NCBI GenBank assembly: GCA_963815185.1
Contig: CAWFGC010000011.1
Coordinates: forward strand, 434,001-498,000
DNA length: 64,000 bases
From: SHZL01 sp963815185
GTDB lineage: Bacteria; Pseudomonadota; Gammaproteobacteria; Xanthomonadales; SZUA-36
Direction: 5' to 3'
Position numbers and translations under genes: made by a program. Of this stretch, positions 17,021 through 25,116 are shown one piece after another. The notes under the pieces are model-generated. The model searched no databases. It was not told where the DNA came from and saw nothing but the letters and a program-made list of their open reading frames with translations. Position 1 is the first letter of the stretch. Each line of letters starts with the position of its first letter.

Positions 17021-17506
17021 TTATTGCAAGTCGGTCACAGTAAGCGTTGTGGTATATCGCAATTTGTCTTTGTTATAACTCTTCTCGCAGGTGATATTCA
17101 GCTCCCGGTTGTCCGGACATACTTCGGTCTCACCCTCGGCCAGCAACCACTCCATGTAGTTTTCACCTTTCTTTATGGTGTACTTGCAGGCCGATGACCA
17201 TTTGCCCGGATCGGGATAAATTTGCACGGTGAAGTCTCCCTGTCCTTTGGTCCAGGTGAACTTGGCGAGCTTGGAAAATTCTTCTCCCGGCTTGATGAAT
17301 TGACTGTCTTTTTTTGAATCACCACGCAACAGCACGACATTGAGTGTGCTGGCACGGGTCTCATTCTTAACCCGGGTCCTCGCTTCACCGTTGGCGAAGG
17401 CGGCTGCTTTTCGGGAAGTTTTCTCGCAGGAGCCAGCCCAGGTCAGGCCGGGGATTGAGAACAGGAGGACCAGTAACAGAATTGATTTTGAGCGCTTCAA
17501 GGACAT
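17021..17506 (-). CDS. Hypothetical secreted four-cysteine protein
   Basis: ATG 17506 is chosen because a GAGGT site precedes it; an upstream ATG at 17530 is possible. The 161-residue product has a signal peptide ending LTWAG and four cysteines (GSC, SAC, EVC, ITC). The segments VKNETRASTLNVVLL and IKPGEEFSKLAKFTW follow the same V-N-T, then PGE-aromatic layout seen in family C and in 17705-18091, which hints at a shared beta-sandwich fold. No known family is recognised. Confidence 0.7.
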   Translation of the reverse strand: MSLKRSKSILLLVLLFSIPGLTWAGSCEKTSRKAAAFANGEARTRVKNETRASTLNVVLLRGDSKKDSQFIKPGEEFSKLAKFTWTKGQGDFTVQIYPDPGKWSSACKYTIKKGENYMEWLLAEGETEVCPDNRELNITCEKSYNKDKLRYTTTLTVTDLQ

Positions 17507-17704
17507 GGCTGACACCTCGTTTTCATCCAATGAGTACAGCGTATTTCAGCGTCAGGTTATGACAGGAAATGTGAAAAAAGAAAGCGGCCCGAAAATCACC
17601 TTCGACATGTGTCAAGCCTGATTTTTACACCCACCTGGCAGGTTTCTGCCATGGAATTCGCTAGTGAGAGGGAAAGCGTCATGCACACAAGAGGAGGATT
17701 CATC

Positions 17705-18091
17705 ATGTTTCGGTCAAAGACACCCGTTGTTACCGGACTGTTTGCTCTGGCGCTGGCAGCAATGCTCTCCACCCCCGTATTCGCCAACAGCCGGTTCACG
17801 GTGAAGAATAACAGTGACGCCAGAGTGAGCCTCACCATCTTCAATGGCGGCGACAAAATCTGTTTTACGGGTAAGCAAAAGCAGTTATCTCCGGGCGAAG
17901 AAGGCAGCTATGGCTGCGATGGCAACGGCAAACAACGCTGCAAGGTTGGGTTTGAGGCCCGTTACAGCGGCGGCCAGGTGAATAATACGCTGTGCAAGGA
18001 TATTGGTAGTGGCTGTGGTGTCCATATCCCGAACGGTGGTGAAGTTGTAATCAACAGTGATCAGACCTGTACCCGGACCAGCCCGGAGTAG
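17705..18091 (+). CDS. Hypothetical secreted six-cysteine protein
   Basis: ATG 17705 follows GAGGAGG; the longer frame upstream lacks such a site. The 128-residue product has a signal peptide ending TPVFA and six cysteines. The mature start FTVKNNSDARVSLTIF and the later LSPGEEGSYGC match the V-N-T and PGE-aromatic layout of neighbouring proteins. The overall look recalls small beta-sandwich extracellular proteins such as thaumatin-like ones, but this is only a resemblance. Palindromic copy 3 begins 19 bases after the stop. Confidence 0.7.
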   Translation: MFRSKTPVVTGLFALALAAMLSTPVFANSRFTVKNNSDARVSLTIFNGGDKICFTGKQKQLSPGEEGSYGCDGNGKQRCKVGFEARYSGGQVNNTLCKDIGSGCGVHIPNGGEVVINSDQTCTRTSPE

Positions 18092-18110
18092 GGGCAAGAG
18101 ATTCGCGGGT

Positions 18111-18190
18111 CAAAGGGGTCTGAACAACTTGATCTGCCCCATCGATTGGAATTTCAAGTTGTTCTGACCCCTTTGGTTTTCCTTTGGTTT
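18111..18190. repeat. Palindromic element copy 3
   Basis: Arms at 18111-18132 and 18154-18175 with one mismatch (GGTCTGAAC against GGTCAGAAC) enclose the standard loop with one base change. It lies directly downstream of the secreted-protein gene at 17705 and, as an RNA hairpin followed by a T-rich TTTGGTTTTCC, could also help end its transcript. Confidence 0.8.
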
Positions 18191-18371
18191 TAAGCCCTTA
18201 ATCGGCCGTAGTACTCAACAGCGCAATTTCTCCGGAGTTCCCGCAACGTATCGCTTGTATTTGTCGCGGGAGCGCGTTCTTCAATGGCAGAATTTTCGCT
18301 CGGGTTGCGCTTAATGAATCAGGTGCCAGAGTCGATACCGGTCCATTCAACAGAATCGGAATGCAATCAGA

Positions 18372-18965
18372 ATGATGAAACCAATGTTCAACAGACAAAC
18401 ATTCACAAGCCGGCCAGTGCTCATATCAACTTTTTTACTACTCATTCTGGGGTTCGTATCTCATTCCGCAATCGCCAACGACTGTCCCGCGGCTCTGGAA
18501 TTCGCAATCACGCCGGGACCCAATAACACTGCGATCAACACCTGCCGAAACTTTGCAATCGACGGCAAGTCCATTACCGCGAAATGCCACAACATCCAGA
18601 AGGTGTGGAAAGACACAACGGCCGAGTGCGACAACATCGTCGCGAACGACAAGAATGGCCCATACGCGCTTTCAAACCAGGACGGCAACCTCTCATCCAG
18701 CCACGAATGTGGCGGTGCCGTGCTGGAATGGTCCAAAAAGAAATCTTCGAGCAATTCAAGCCCGGACACCTGCGAGAATTATCGCATTGACGGCAAGTAC
18801 ATCAAGGCACAATGCCGGAACAGAGACCAGGTATTGAAAAACACCAAGGAAAACTGTGAGAAGATTTGGTACAAGGCCAAGAATGGGATGATGATTATGG
18901 AAAATTACAGAGGCAGCCTGACCGTCAGTTGTCCACTTTGGCAGACCGATCCGCCATGCAAATGA
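18372..18965 (+). CDS. Secreted protein with two cyanovirin-N-like (CVNH) repeats
   Basis: The 197-residue product has a signal peptide ending SHSAIA and ten cysteines. Two repeats follow: TCRNFAIDGKSITAKC with a later C-NI-ANDKNG, and TCENYRIDGKYIKAQC with a later C-KIWYKAKNG. This matches the CVNH pattern (C-N-x-L-G-L-A-C, then I-N-NG), a fold that binds high-mannose glycans in cyanovirin-N and is found in fungi, ferns and some bacteria. Sugar binding by this protein is inferred. The ribosome-binding site is weak. A broken relative lies at 15910-16104. Confidence 0.75.
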   Translation: MMKPMFNRQTFTSRPVLISTFLLLILGFVSHSAIANDCPAALEFAITPGPNNTAINTCRNFAIDGKSITAKCHNIQKVWKDTTAECDNIVANDKNGPYALSNQDGNLSSSHECGGAVLEWSKKKSSSNSSPDTCENYRIDGKYIKAQCRNRDQVLKNTKENCEKIWYKAKNGMMIMENYRGSLTVSCPLWQTDPPCK

Positions 18966-19049
18966 CCCGATCCGGCACAGTTCCAGAGCCCTCTATTTTC
19001 AGGTCTGGATACCATCGCCTGAAAGTAGTCTTATGTAAATCACCGTTGA

Positions 19050-19240
19050 GGACCACCGTGCGGGTCTGCAGTAGATTGTGAGCACCCTCATGGGCCCGCT
19101 GCATTTGCTGCTAAGCCAGCAGTCATCAATGAGTTCCAGACTGCTTTGTGCATTGCCGTGCCACAGGTACCACTTCGCGCTTGCCAGATCCTTCTTGACG
19201 GTCTTGCCAACGTCTGGATCTGAGCGAATAGGAACCATTA
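19050..19240 (-). mobile_element. Transposase remnant with WYLWHGN motif (ISKra4-like)
   Basis: The minus strand reads KTVKKDLASAKWYLWHGN followed by a helical stretch (SLELIDDCW). The KW-LWHGN motif recalls ISKra4-family transposases near their C-terminal part. The frame has no proper start and ends in unrelated sequence, so only a fragment survives. It lies between the CVNH gene and the tRNA; the rest of the 18966-19297 gap shows nothing else. Confidence 0.5.
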
Positions 19241-19297
19241 ACGGCGTTTTTCGGTACTGAGGCAGGTATCGGCGGCGAGGGGCTATGAGAAACCAAA

Positions 19298-19384
19298 TGG
19301 TGCCGGAGGTCGGACTCGAACCGACACTTTGTTGCCAAAACTGGATTTTGAGTCCAGCGCGTCTACCAGTTCCGCCACTCCGGC
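19298..19384 (-). tRNA. tRNA-Leu (anticodon CAA), CCA encoded
   Basis: The minus strand starts GCCGGAGTGG and ends CTCCGGCACCA, giving a seven-pair acceptor stem. The anticodon arm is CTGGA-CTCAAAA-TCCAG with anticodon CAA. A long variable arm (TTTTGGCAACAAAG) and a GGTTCGAGTCC T-arm complete a class II leucine tRNA. It forms the right border of the secreted-protein archipelago. Confidence 0.95.
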
Positions 19385-19476
19385 CAGGGGGTGAGGTCGT
19401 GCGAAGGCGCAAATTATAGCCACTTGACCCCAATATTGCACGATTATGACGCGCTCTCGCGCACCGATCTTACGTT

Positions 19477-19606
19477 CAAAGGCGTCAGAACAACTTCGGT
19501 TCAAAGGGGTCAGAACAACTTGATCTGCCCCGTCGATTGGAATTTCAAGTTGTTCTGACCCCTTTGGTCACCTTTGGTCTGCTCTGACCCCTTTGGTCCC
19601 CTTTGG
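19477..19606. repeat. Palindromic element copy 4 with nested partial copies
   Basis: A perfect copy has arms at 19502-19523 and 19545-19566. A partial left arm lies just before it at 19477-19496 (CAAAGGCGTCAGAACAACTT), and extra right-arm pieces (CTCTGACCCCTTTGG) follow at about 19582-19597. The nesting suggests repeated insertion or slippage. It fills the gap between the tRNA and the metX-type gene. Confidence 0.8.
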
Positions 19607-19691
19607 ATTTCTAACTCGTGAGATACTGGGGTTGGCCCCTGCCTGGCCAGCAATTCACTGCGTGCGCCGGCAAAATCCGTGTTGCCAGTGA

Positions 19692-20795
19692 CTACTCGCT
19701 GTCCATAACACTGCCGAAATATTCGGCGATGGCGGGCTTGAAACGGTCGTAGTCGACCAGGAAGGCATCATGACCCTGGTCCGAGGGCAGGGCGACCAGC
19801 CTGGAGTTGACGCCGTTGGCGGCCAGTGCATCGGCTATCTCGCGCTGCTGGTGCAGTGGAAACAGGATGTCCGAGTCGACGCCGATCATGCAGGCTGATT
19901 TCAGTTCCAGGTGGGCCAGAGCGGCTTGCAGATCATCGTGGCCGTCGGCCACGTTGAACCAGTCCATTGCGCGCGATAAATAAACATAGGCGCAAGGGTC
20001 GTACTGCACGACGAATTTGCGCGCCGCGTTCTCCAGGTAGGATTCGACTTTGTAGTTCATACCGTAGACTTGGGGCTCGTATTTTGTCTGCTCCCGGCGT
20101 CCGAATCGCGTGCGCCATTCGCGCGCGGAGCGATAGGTGATCATGCCCATCTTGCGCGCCAGGCGCATGCCGTTCTCGGGCCAGCTCTCTTCGGTGTAAT
20201 TCCCATCGTGCCACTTGGGGTCGGTCACGATGGCTTCACGCTGCAGCGAGCGGATGGCGATGCTGAAGGGTTCCGCGCAGGCGGATGAAGAGACACCGAG
20301 AAAATGCCTCGCCGCCAATGGGTGTTGATACAGCCAGGCGATGCCGCTCATGCCACCCATCGATGGGCCGACCATCACGCGGAGCTGTTCGATACCCAAA
20401 TGATCCAGCACCAGTTGGGCTGCTTTGGCGATATCCCAGATGGTCAGTTCGGGAAAATCCAGCCGGTACGGCTTGCCGGTTTCCGGGTTGATGCTGGCCG
20501 GACCGGTTGAACCTTTGCAACTGCCCAGCGAGTTGATGCAAACGACGAAATGCTGCCGGGTATCGATGGGATGTCCCGGACCGACTACCGGTTCCCACCA
20601 ACCTTCGCTGGTATCGAGCGCATTGGATGCGGCGTGTGCGCTGGGGGAAATTCCGGTCAGGATCATGACCGCGTTGGAACGATCGCGGTTGAGCTCGCCC
20701 CAGGTCTCGTAGGCGAGCGTCAATTGCGTAATGCTGCCGCCACGACGAAAACGAAAGGGTGAGCTGATTTTCAGGAACTGTGTTGCGCTGCTCAT
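19692..20795 (-). CDS. metX: MetX-family homoserine/serine O-acyltransferase
   Basis: The 367-residue alpha/beta hydrolase has nucleophile Ser145 in GPSMGGM, a likely catalytic Asp in GVDSDILFP and His in DQGHDAFL. It also has the family block SLGSCKGSTGPASINP. MetX enzymes acylate the hydroxyl of homoserine for methionine synthesis. The GPSMGGM and SCKGSTGPASI blocks resemble, from memory, the Xanthomonadaceae subgroup described as serine O-succinyltransferases of cysteine synthesis, so either substrate is possible. The gene is monocistronic, with the tRNA-Leu downstream and a 16-base palindrome upstream. Confidence 0.88.
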   Translation of the reverse strand: MSSATQFLKISSPFRFRRGGSITQLTLAYETWGELNRDRSNAVMILTGISPSAHAASNALDTSEGWWEPVVGPGHPIDTRQHFVVCINSLGSCKGSTGPASINPETGKPYRLDFPELTIWDIAKAAQLVLDHLGIEQLRVMVGPSMGGMSGIAWLYQHPLAARHFLGVSSSACAEPFSIAIRSLQREAIVTDPKWHDGNYTEESWPENGMRLARKMGMITYRSAREWRTRFGRREQTKYEPQVYGMNYKVESYLENAARKFVVQYDPCAYVYLSRAMDWFNVADGHDDLQAALAHLELKSACMIGVDSDILFPLHQQREIADALAANGVNSRLVALPSDQGHDAFLVDYDRFKPAIAEYFGSVMDSE

Positions 20796-20876
20796 CGAGC
20801 GTGCCCGGCATTGAAAACAAGGGCAACATGATAACTTGCGCGCCGCTGACTTGCCTTATTGGCGGTGCATTTTTTC

Positions 20877-20892
20877 GCTATAAGCTTATAGC
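20877..20892. promoter_or_regulatory. Perfect 16-base palindrome upstream of metX
   Basis: GCTATAAGCTTATAGC lies 82 bases before the metX-type start and 92 bases after the ccmI stop. No T-run follows on either strand, so a terminator is unlikely and an operator is the better guess. It does not resemble the AGACGTCT MetJ box. Confidence 0.3.
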
Positions 20893-20983
20893 TGCGGGTG
20901 CATTTCCGGGAATGGCGGTTGTTTGCGTCCGGCCCGGAGCCGCTTGCCCGGGCACGGCTCACGCGCAGGTCGACAGGCCGGAA

Positions 20984-22138
20984 TTACTCTACTCTTTGGT
21001 CCAGAGTCAGCCGGGTCGCTTCTTGCGCGTCTTTGCCCACTGCGGATGCCACGCTTTGCCAGTCACCCGGTGAGGGCGTGGGTCTGCCGCTGAGCGACAA
21101 CCTGGCTTGCAATTCCACCTGATCGGCCGAGGAAATCGGGCGTTGCGGCACCATGCTGTCCGCGTCCGTCAAGGTGAGTTGCAGCGGAAACTGCGGCTGC
21201 ATGACGCGGCGGGCGCCCAGCGGGGGGCCACCGCTTACCCCCTGCGGCCGTGCGATGATGAACAATACCGCGCCAGGCGGGACGGTTCCGGCAGGTAGTT
21301 GCGGCCAGGCCTGGCTTGCCGCCGCCGAGAGTTCAACGCGAATATCCATTCCCTGCGCTGCTGTTGCAGATCCGGGTGGCGCAGACGCAGTCGCGGGTGT
21401 GGATGCCGCCATCGACGCCCCCATCGGCGGTGTCATCGATGCCGGCGCGGATGCGGTTTCCACTTCGGGCGCCTGGCCCAACCGTGCCCGGACCTGGTTG
21501 ATCTGCGCCAGCAGTGATTGTTCTATTTCGCTGCCCGGTTCCAGTTGTGCGCGTAATTTCTCCCACCATTCCAGTGCGCCGGCGTCATTGCCGCTCTGGG
21601 CTGCGGCGATACCCAGCAACCAGAGGCCTTTTTGCAGGCTCGGTTCGGCCGCCACGGCCTGTTCCAGCTTTGTGGTCATTTCCGGGGTGAATTGAGCATT
21701 TCCCGAGGCAAAGAGGCGGGCTTCGACCAGTTCCACCTGCACCAGCGGGACACCCGGGGACAGGCGGTCGGCTGTTTCCAGCGCCTCGATGGCGGCAGGA
21801 TAGTTCTGCAGGTTCTTGTAACTGCGTCCCAACAAGAGCCAGCCTTCGACGTCATCTGGATTCTCTTGCAGGCGCTGGTGCAGACGTTCGGTCAGCGTGC
21901 CCAGGTCCGTCATGCTTGCATGGGCCCGGTCGATTTCGGCCTGGTCCGGCGCCTGGACCATGGCGGGGTCCAGCGCCTGCGGCGTGCCGACACCCTGATA
22001 CATCAGGTAGCCGGCCAGCGGCACCAGCAGAATGCCTGCCAGCGTGACGGGTTTCCATTTTACGCCCTTGCCCAACAATGGCCCCAGGGTGAACACGCCT
22101 GCAATGAGCAGGACCAGCAGGGATATGCTCCAAAACAT
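20984..22138 (-). CDS. ccmI: Cytochrome c biogenesis protein CcmI
   Basis: The 384-residue product begins MFWSISLLVLL and its ATG overlaps the ccmH stop (ATGA), which fixes the start; the longer open frame upstream is spurious. Two membrane helices lie in the first 60 residues, then TPR-like helices (about 90-230), a Pro/Ala/Ser-rich linker and a C-terminal periplasmic domain. CcmI holds apocytochrome c and hands it to CcmF/H for heme attachment. It is the last gene of the ccm operon. Confidence 0.9.
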   Translation of the reverse strand: MFWSISLLVLLIAGVFTLGPLLGKGVKWKPVTLAGILLVPLAGYLMYQGVGTPQALDPAMVQAPDQAEIDRAHASMTDLGTLTERLHQRLQENPDDVEGWLLLGRSYKNLQNYPAAIEALETADRLSPGVPLVQVELVEARLFASGNAQFTPEMTTKLEQAVAAEPSLQKGLWLLGIAAAQSGNDAGALEWWEKLRAQLEPGSEIEQSLLAQINQVRARLGQAPEVETASAPASMTPPMGASMAASTPATASAPPGSATAAQGMDIRVELSAAASQAWPQLPAGTVPPGAVLFIIARPQGVSGGPPLGARRVMQPQFPLQLTLTDADSMVPQRPISSADQVELQARLSLSGRPTPSPGDWQSVASAVGKDAQEATRLTLDQRVE

Positions 22139-22593
22139 CAGACTTCGCGCTCCGGTTCTTCTTTTGCGGCTTGCCGGCTTTGGCGCCGTACCGCCAGCAG
22201 CACGATCACCGCGCCAACGACCAGCAACGCCGCCGGAAGCAACCACAAGACCAGGGTATTGCTTTTCACCGGGGGACGGTACAAGACGAAATCGCCATAA
22301 CGGTCGACCAAAAACGCCTTGATCTGCTCGTCACTTTGACCGGCCATCATCATTTCATAAATTTCCTTGCGCAAGTCGTGGGCCAGCGGTGCGTCGGAAT
22401 CCGCCAGGTTCTGGTTCTGGCACACCAGGCAGCGCAATTCCTGGGTCAGGTCGTAGAAATGCGCTTCCTGGGCGGTACTGTCGAAAACCAATGGCTCTTC
22501 GGCAAAACAGGTTGCCGCGAGCAGGGTCAAAAGCAGGGTCAGGAGCAGGATTGGCCCCCGTATGCTGGCCGTCGTTTCTACCGGCGTTTTCAT
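22138..22593 (-). CDS. ccmH: Cytochrome c-type biogenesis protein CcmH
   Basis: The 151-residue product has a signal sequence, the redox motif LRCLVCQNQNLADSDA near residues 50-65, the RKEIYEMM-G-SDEQI helix region, and a membrane anchor near LVLWLLPAALLVVGAVIVLL. CcmH reduces the CXXCH cysteines of apocytochrome c in the periplasm. It overlaps ccmG by four bases and ccmI by one. The length fits the short CcmH type that works with a separate CcmI. Confidence 0.93.
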   Translation of the reverse strand: MKTPVETTASIRGPILLLTLLLTLLAATCFAEEPLVFDSTAQEAHFYDLTQELRCLVCQNQNLADSDAPLAHDLRKEIYEMMMAGQSDEQIKAFLVDRYGDFVLYRPPVKSNTLVLWLLPAALLVVGAVIVLLAVRRQSRQAAKEEPEREV

Positions 22594-23135
22594 CGGCTGC
22601 CCCGAACCGTATCCCGGGCTGGCAGGCGCGGCAGGATTTCCTTATCGATGACTTCCTGCGACATGGCGCCAATCTGCTTGAAAACGATTTTGCCACTGGC
22701 GTCGACGAGGAATGATTCGGGCGCCGCGTAGACGCCGAAATCGATCGCCGTGCGGCCGCTGGGGTCGGCCAGGTTCATCGCATAGGGGTTGCCGAAACGG
22801 TCCAGCCAGCGGCTGGCGTCCTTTTCATCATCGCGGTAATTGAGGCCGATGACGCGCAATGCGCCGGAAGCCGCCAAGGACTCTATGACCGGATGCTCGA
22901 TACGGCAAGTGGCGCACCAACTGGCCCAGACATTCAACAGGAACGGCTCGCCAATCAGGTCGGCTTGAGTGACCTGCACATCGTTTTGCCCCAGCAGCGG
23001 CAGCTTGAACTGCGGCATCGGTTTGCCGATCAGCGGGGAGGGGATGTCCTCCTTGTGGTCGGAGTTGGTCAGGCCAACTGCCAGTAACACGCCCAGCAAC
23101 AGCAATATCAGGATGGGAACCAGCCGGGTAATCAC
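22590..23135 (-). CDS. ccmG: Thiol:disulfide interchange protein CcmG (DsbE)
   Basis: The 181-residue product is a membrane-anchored thioredoxin with active site WASWCATCRIEHP near residue 80, an N-terminal anchor (VPILILLLLGVLLAVGL) and a cis-Pro region APESFLVD. It keeps apocytochrome thiols reduced. The start is taken as GTG 23135, whose GTGA overlaps a TGA usable by ccmF. In the sequence as given the ccmF frame continues into ccmG without a stop; see the finding on this junction. Confidence 0.88.
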   Translation of the reverse strand: MITRLVPILILLLLGVLLAVGLTNSDHKEDIPSPLIGKPMPQFKLPLLGQNDVQVTQADLIGEPFLLNVWASWCATCRIEHPVIESLAASGALRVIGLNYRDDEKDASRWLDRFGNPYAMNLADPSGRTAIDFGVYAAPESFLVDASGKIVFKQIGAMSQEVIDKEILPRLPARDTVRGSR

Positions 23136-25110
23136 GCCGGTTGCTCCCTTGCCATGCCGCCGGCGAAACGCCTTCGCGCCCGCGCTTGCTGGCAGCGGAC
23201 GCCGGTAGCGGCGATCCCAGGCCGCCAGCAGGCCGCCCGCCATCATGAACAATGCGCCGATCCAGATGAAGCGGATAAACGGTTTGTGGTAAATGCGGAT
23301 AGCCCAGGCGCTGCCGCTTTCATCCAGCGATTCACCCAGTGAAATGTACAAATCGCGGGTAATGCCCGCATCGATGGCCGCTTCCGTCATCACCTGGCCG
23401 CTATGCTGGTAGCGGCGTTTCTGCGGAAACATCGTGGCCACCCGTTCGCCATCGCGGTAGACAGAGAATTCACCCTCATCGGCTACGTAATTCGGGCCTT
23501 GCAATGACCGCGTGCCCTCGAAGACAAATTCATAACCGGCCAATTCCAGGTGATCGCCCACGTCCATGCGCAATTGTCTTTCCGAACTGATTGCGTTGGT
23601 CAGACCGGCGCCGATCAGGAAGATTCCGACGCCAAAATGCGCCAGGCACATGCCCGTTTCGCTGCGCGAGGGACGTTGCTGCGACAGGGGTTGGTAGCGG
23701 CTGCGGTAATAGCGCACGGTTGCCGTGATGATCCACAGCGCCACCGCCGACGGAGGCGATGCCCCGCGGCCCTGCCGCGGGAATGAACCACCATGCCGCC
23801 GCAGCGGCGAACACGGCGAACATGGCCGGCATCCACAGATTGCTGATCATGCGCCGGATATGGTCTTCACGCCAGCGCGCATGAAAGCCAAACGGCAGCA
23901 GGAATACGAGCGGAACCAGCAACAGCGCGAACAGCGTACCGAAATAAGGCGGGCCGACCGAAATCTTGCCGGCGTCCAGCGCTTCCAGCAGCAAAGGATA
24001 GAGCGTGCCCGTCAGCACCATGGCCGCCATTACCGTCAGCAAGAGGTTGTTCACCAGCAGCAGGGTTTCGCGTGACAGTCCGGAAAAACGCCCGCCCTGG
24101 ATCATGCCCGGAGCGCGCAAGGCAAAAAGCAGCAAAGACCCGCCGACGACGACGAGCAGGTAGCACAGGATGAAGATACCGCGCGTCGGGTCGGAAGCGA
24201 AGGCGTGTACCGAGGTCAATACCCCGGAACGAACCAGGAAGGTGCCCAACAGGCTGAGCGAGAATGCGGTAATGGCCAGGATCAGCGTCCAGTTGCGGAA
24301 CGCACCCCGTTTCTCCGTTACCGCTTGCGAATGGATCAGCGCGGTACCCACCAGCCAGGGCATGAATGAGGCGTTTTCCACCGGGTCCCAGAACCACCAG
24401 CCGCCCCAGCCCAGTTCGTAGTAAGCCCACCAGCTCCCCAAGGCAATGCCGACGGTCAGAAAGGACCAGGCGACATGGGTCCAGGGCCGTGACCAGCGCA
24501 CCCATTCACGATTGACTTGCCGCCCCAGCAATGCCGCCACCGCAAAGGCAAAAGACACCGAGAAACCCACGTAACCCATGTAGAGCATCGGTGGGTGCAC
24601 GATCAGGCCCGGATCCTGCAGCAGCGGATTCAGATCCATGCCCTCGACCGCTGCGGGCAGAATGCGGGAAAACGGATTCGAGGTATAGATCACAAACAGC
24701 AGGAATCCGGCGCTGACCAGGCCCAGCACACCCAGCACCCTGGCGCGAAAGTCATCGGGCAGGCGGCGGCTCAACAGGGCCACCGCTGCGGTCCACAGCG
24801 ACAGGATCAATTCCCACAGCAATAGCGAACCTTCGTGAGCGCCCCAAACGGCCGAAAAACGGTATTGCATGGGCAGTTGGGAATTGCTGTTGCGGGCCAC
24901 GTATTCAACCGAGAAATCCTGGTTGATAAAGGCCCAGGTCAGCAGGCCAAAGGCCCCGGCCACCAGTGCGCATTGCACCAGCGCGGCGCGCCGGCCCACA
25001 TTCATCAGTTGCTGGTTGCCGGTCTGTGCGCCGATCAGGGGCAAGGTGCCGAGCAGCACCGCAACCAGCAAAGCGGCCAGTAACAGGATTTGTCCAAGTT
25101 CTCCGGTCAT
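23132..25110 (-). CDS. ccmF: Heme lyase subunit CcmF, frameshifted
   Basis: CcmF joins heme to apocytochrome c together with CcmH. The first 440 or so residues are intact, with many membrane helices and the WWD-type heme motif ELGWGGWWFWDPVEN and an HPPMLYMGY block. Near 23745-23760 the frame shifts: the first frame loses similarity after WWFIPAAGPRG and the next frame continues with the CcmF C-terminal part (ALWIITATVRYYR to AWDRRYR). The break lies in a GC-rich run, so an assembly error is likely, given that the rest of the operon is intact. Confidence 0.85.
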
Positions 25111-25116
25111 GATGGT

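Noticed and set aside
10376..19297. Prophage or toxin-antitoxin island
   Set aside because: No phage structural, integrase, antitoxin or immunity-like genes are seen, and the proteins have export signals with no adjacent partner genes.
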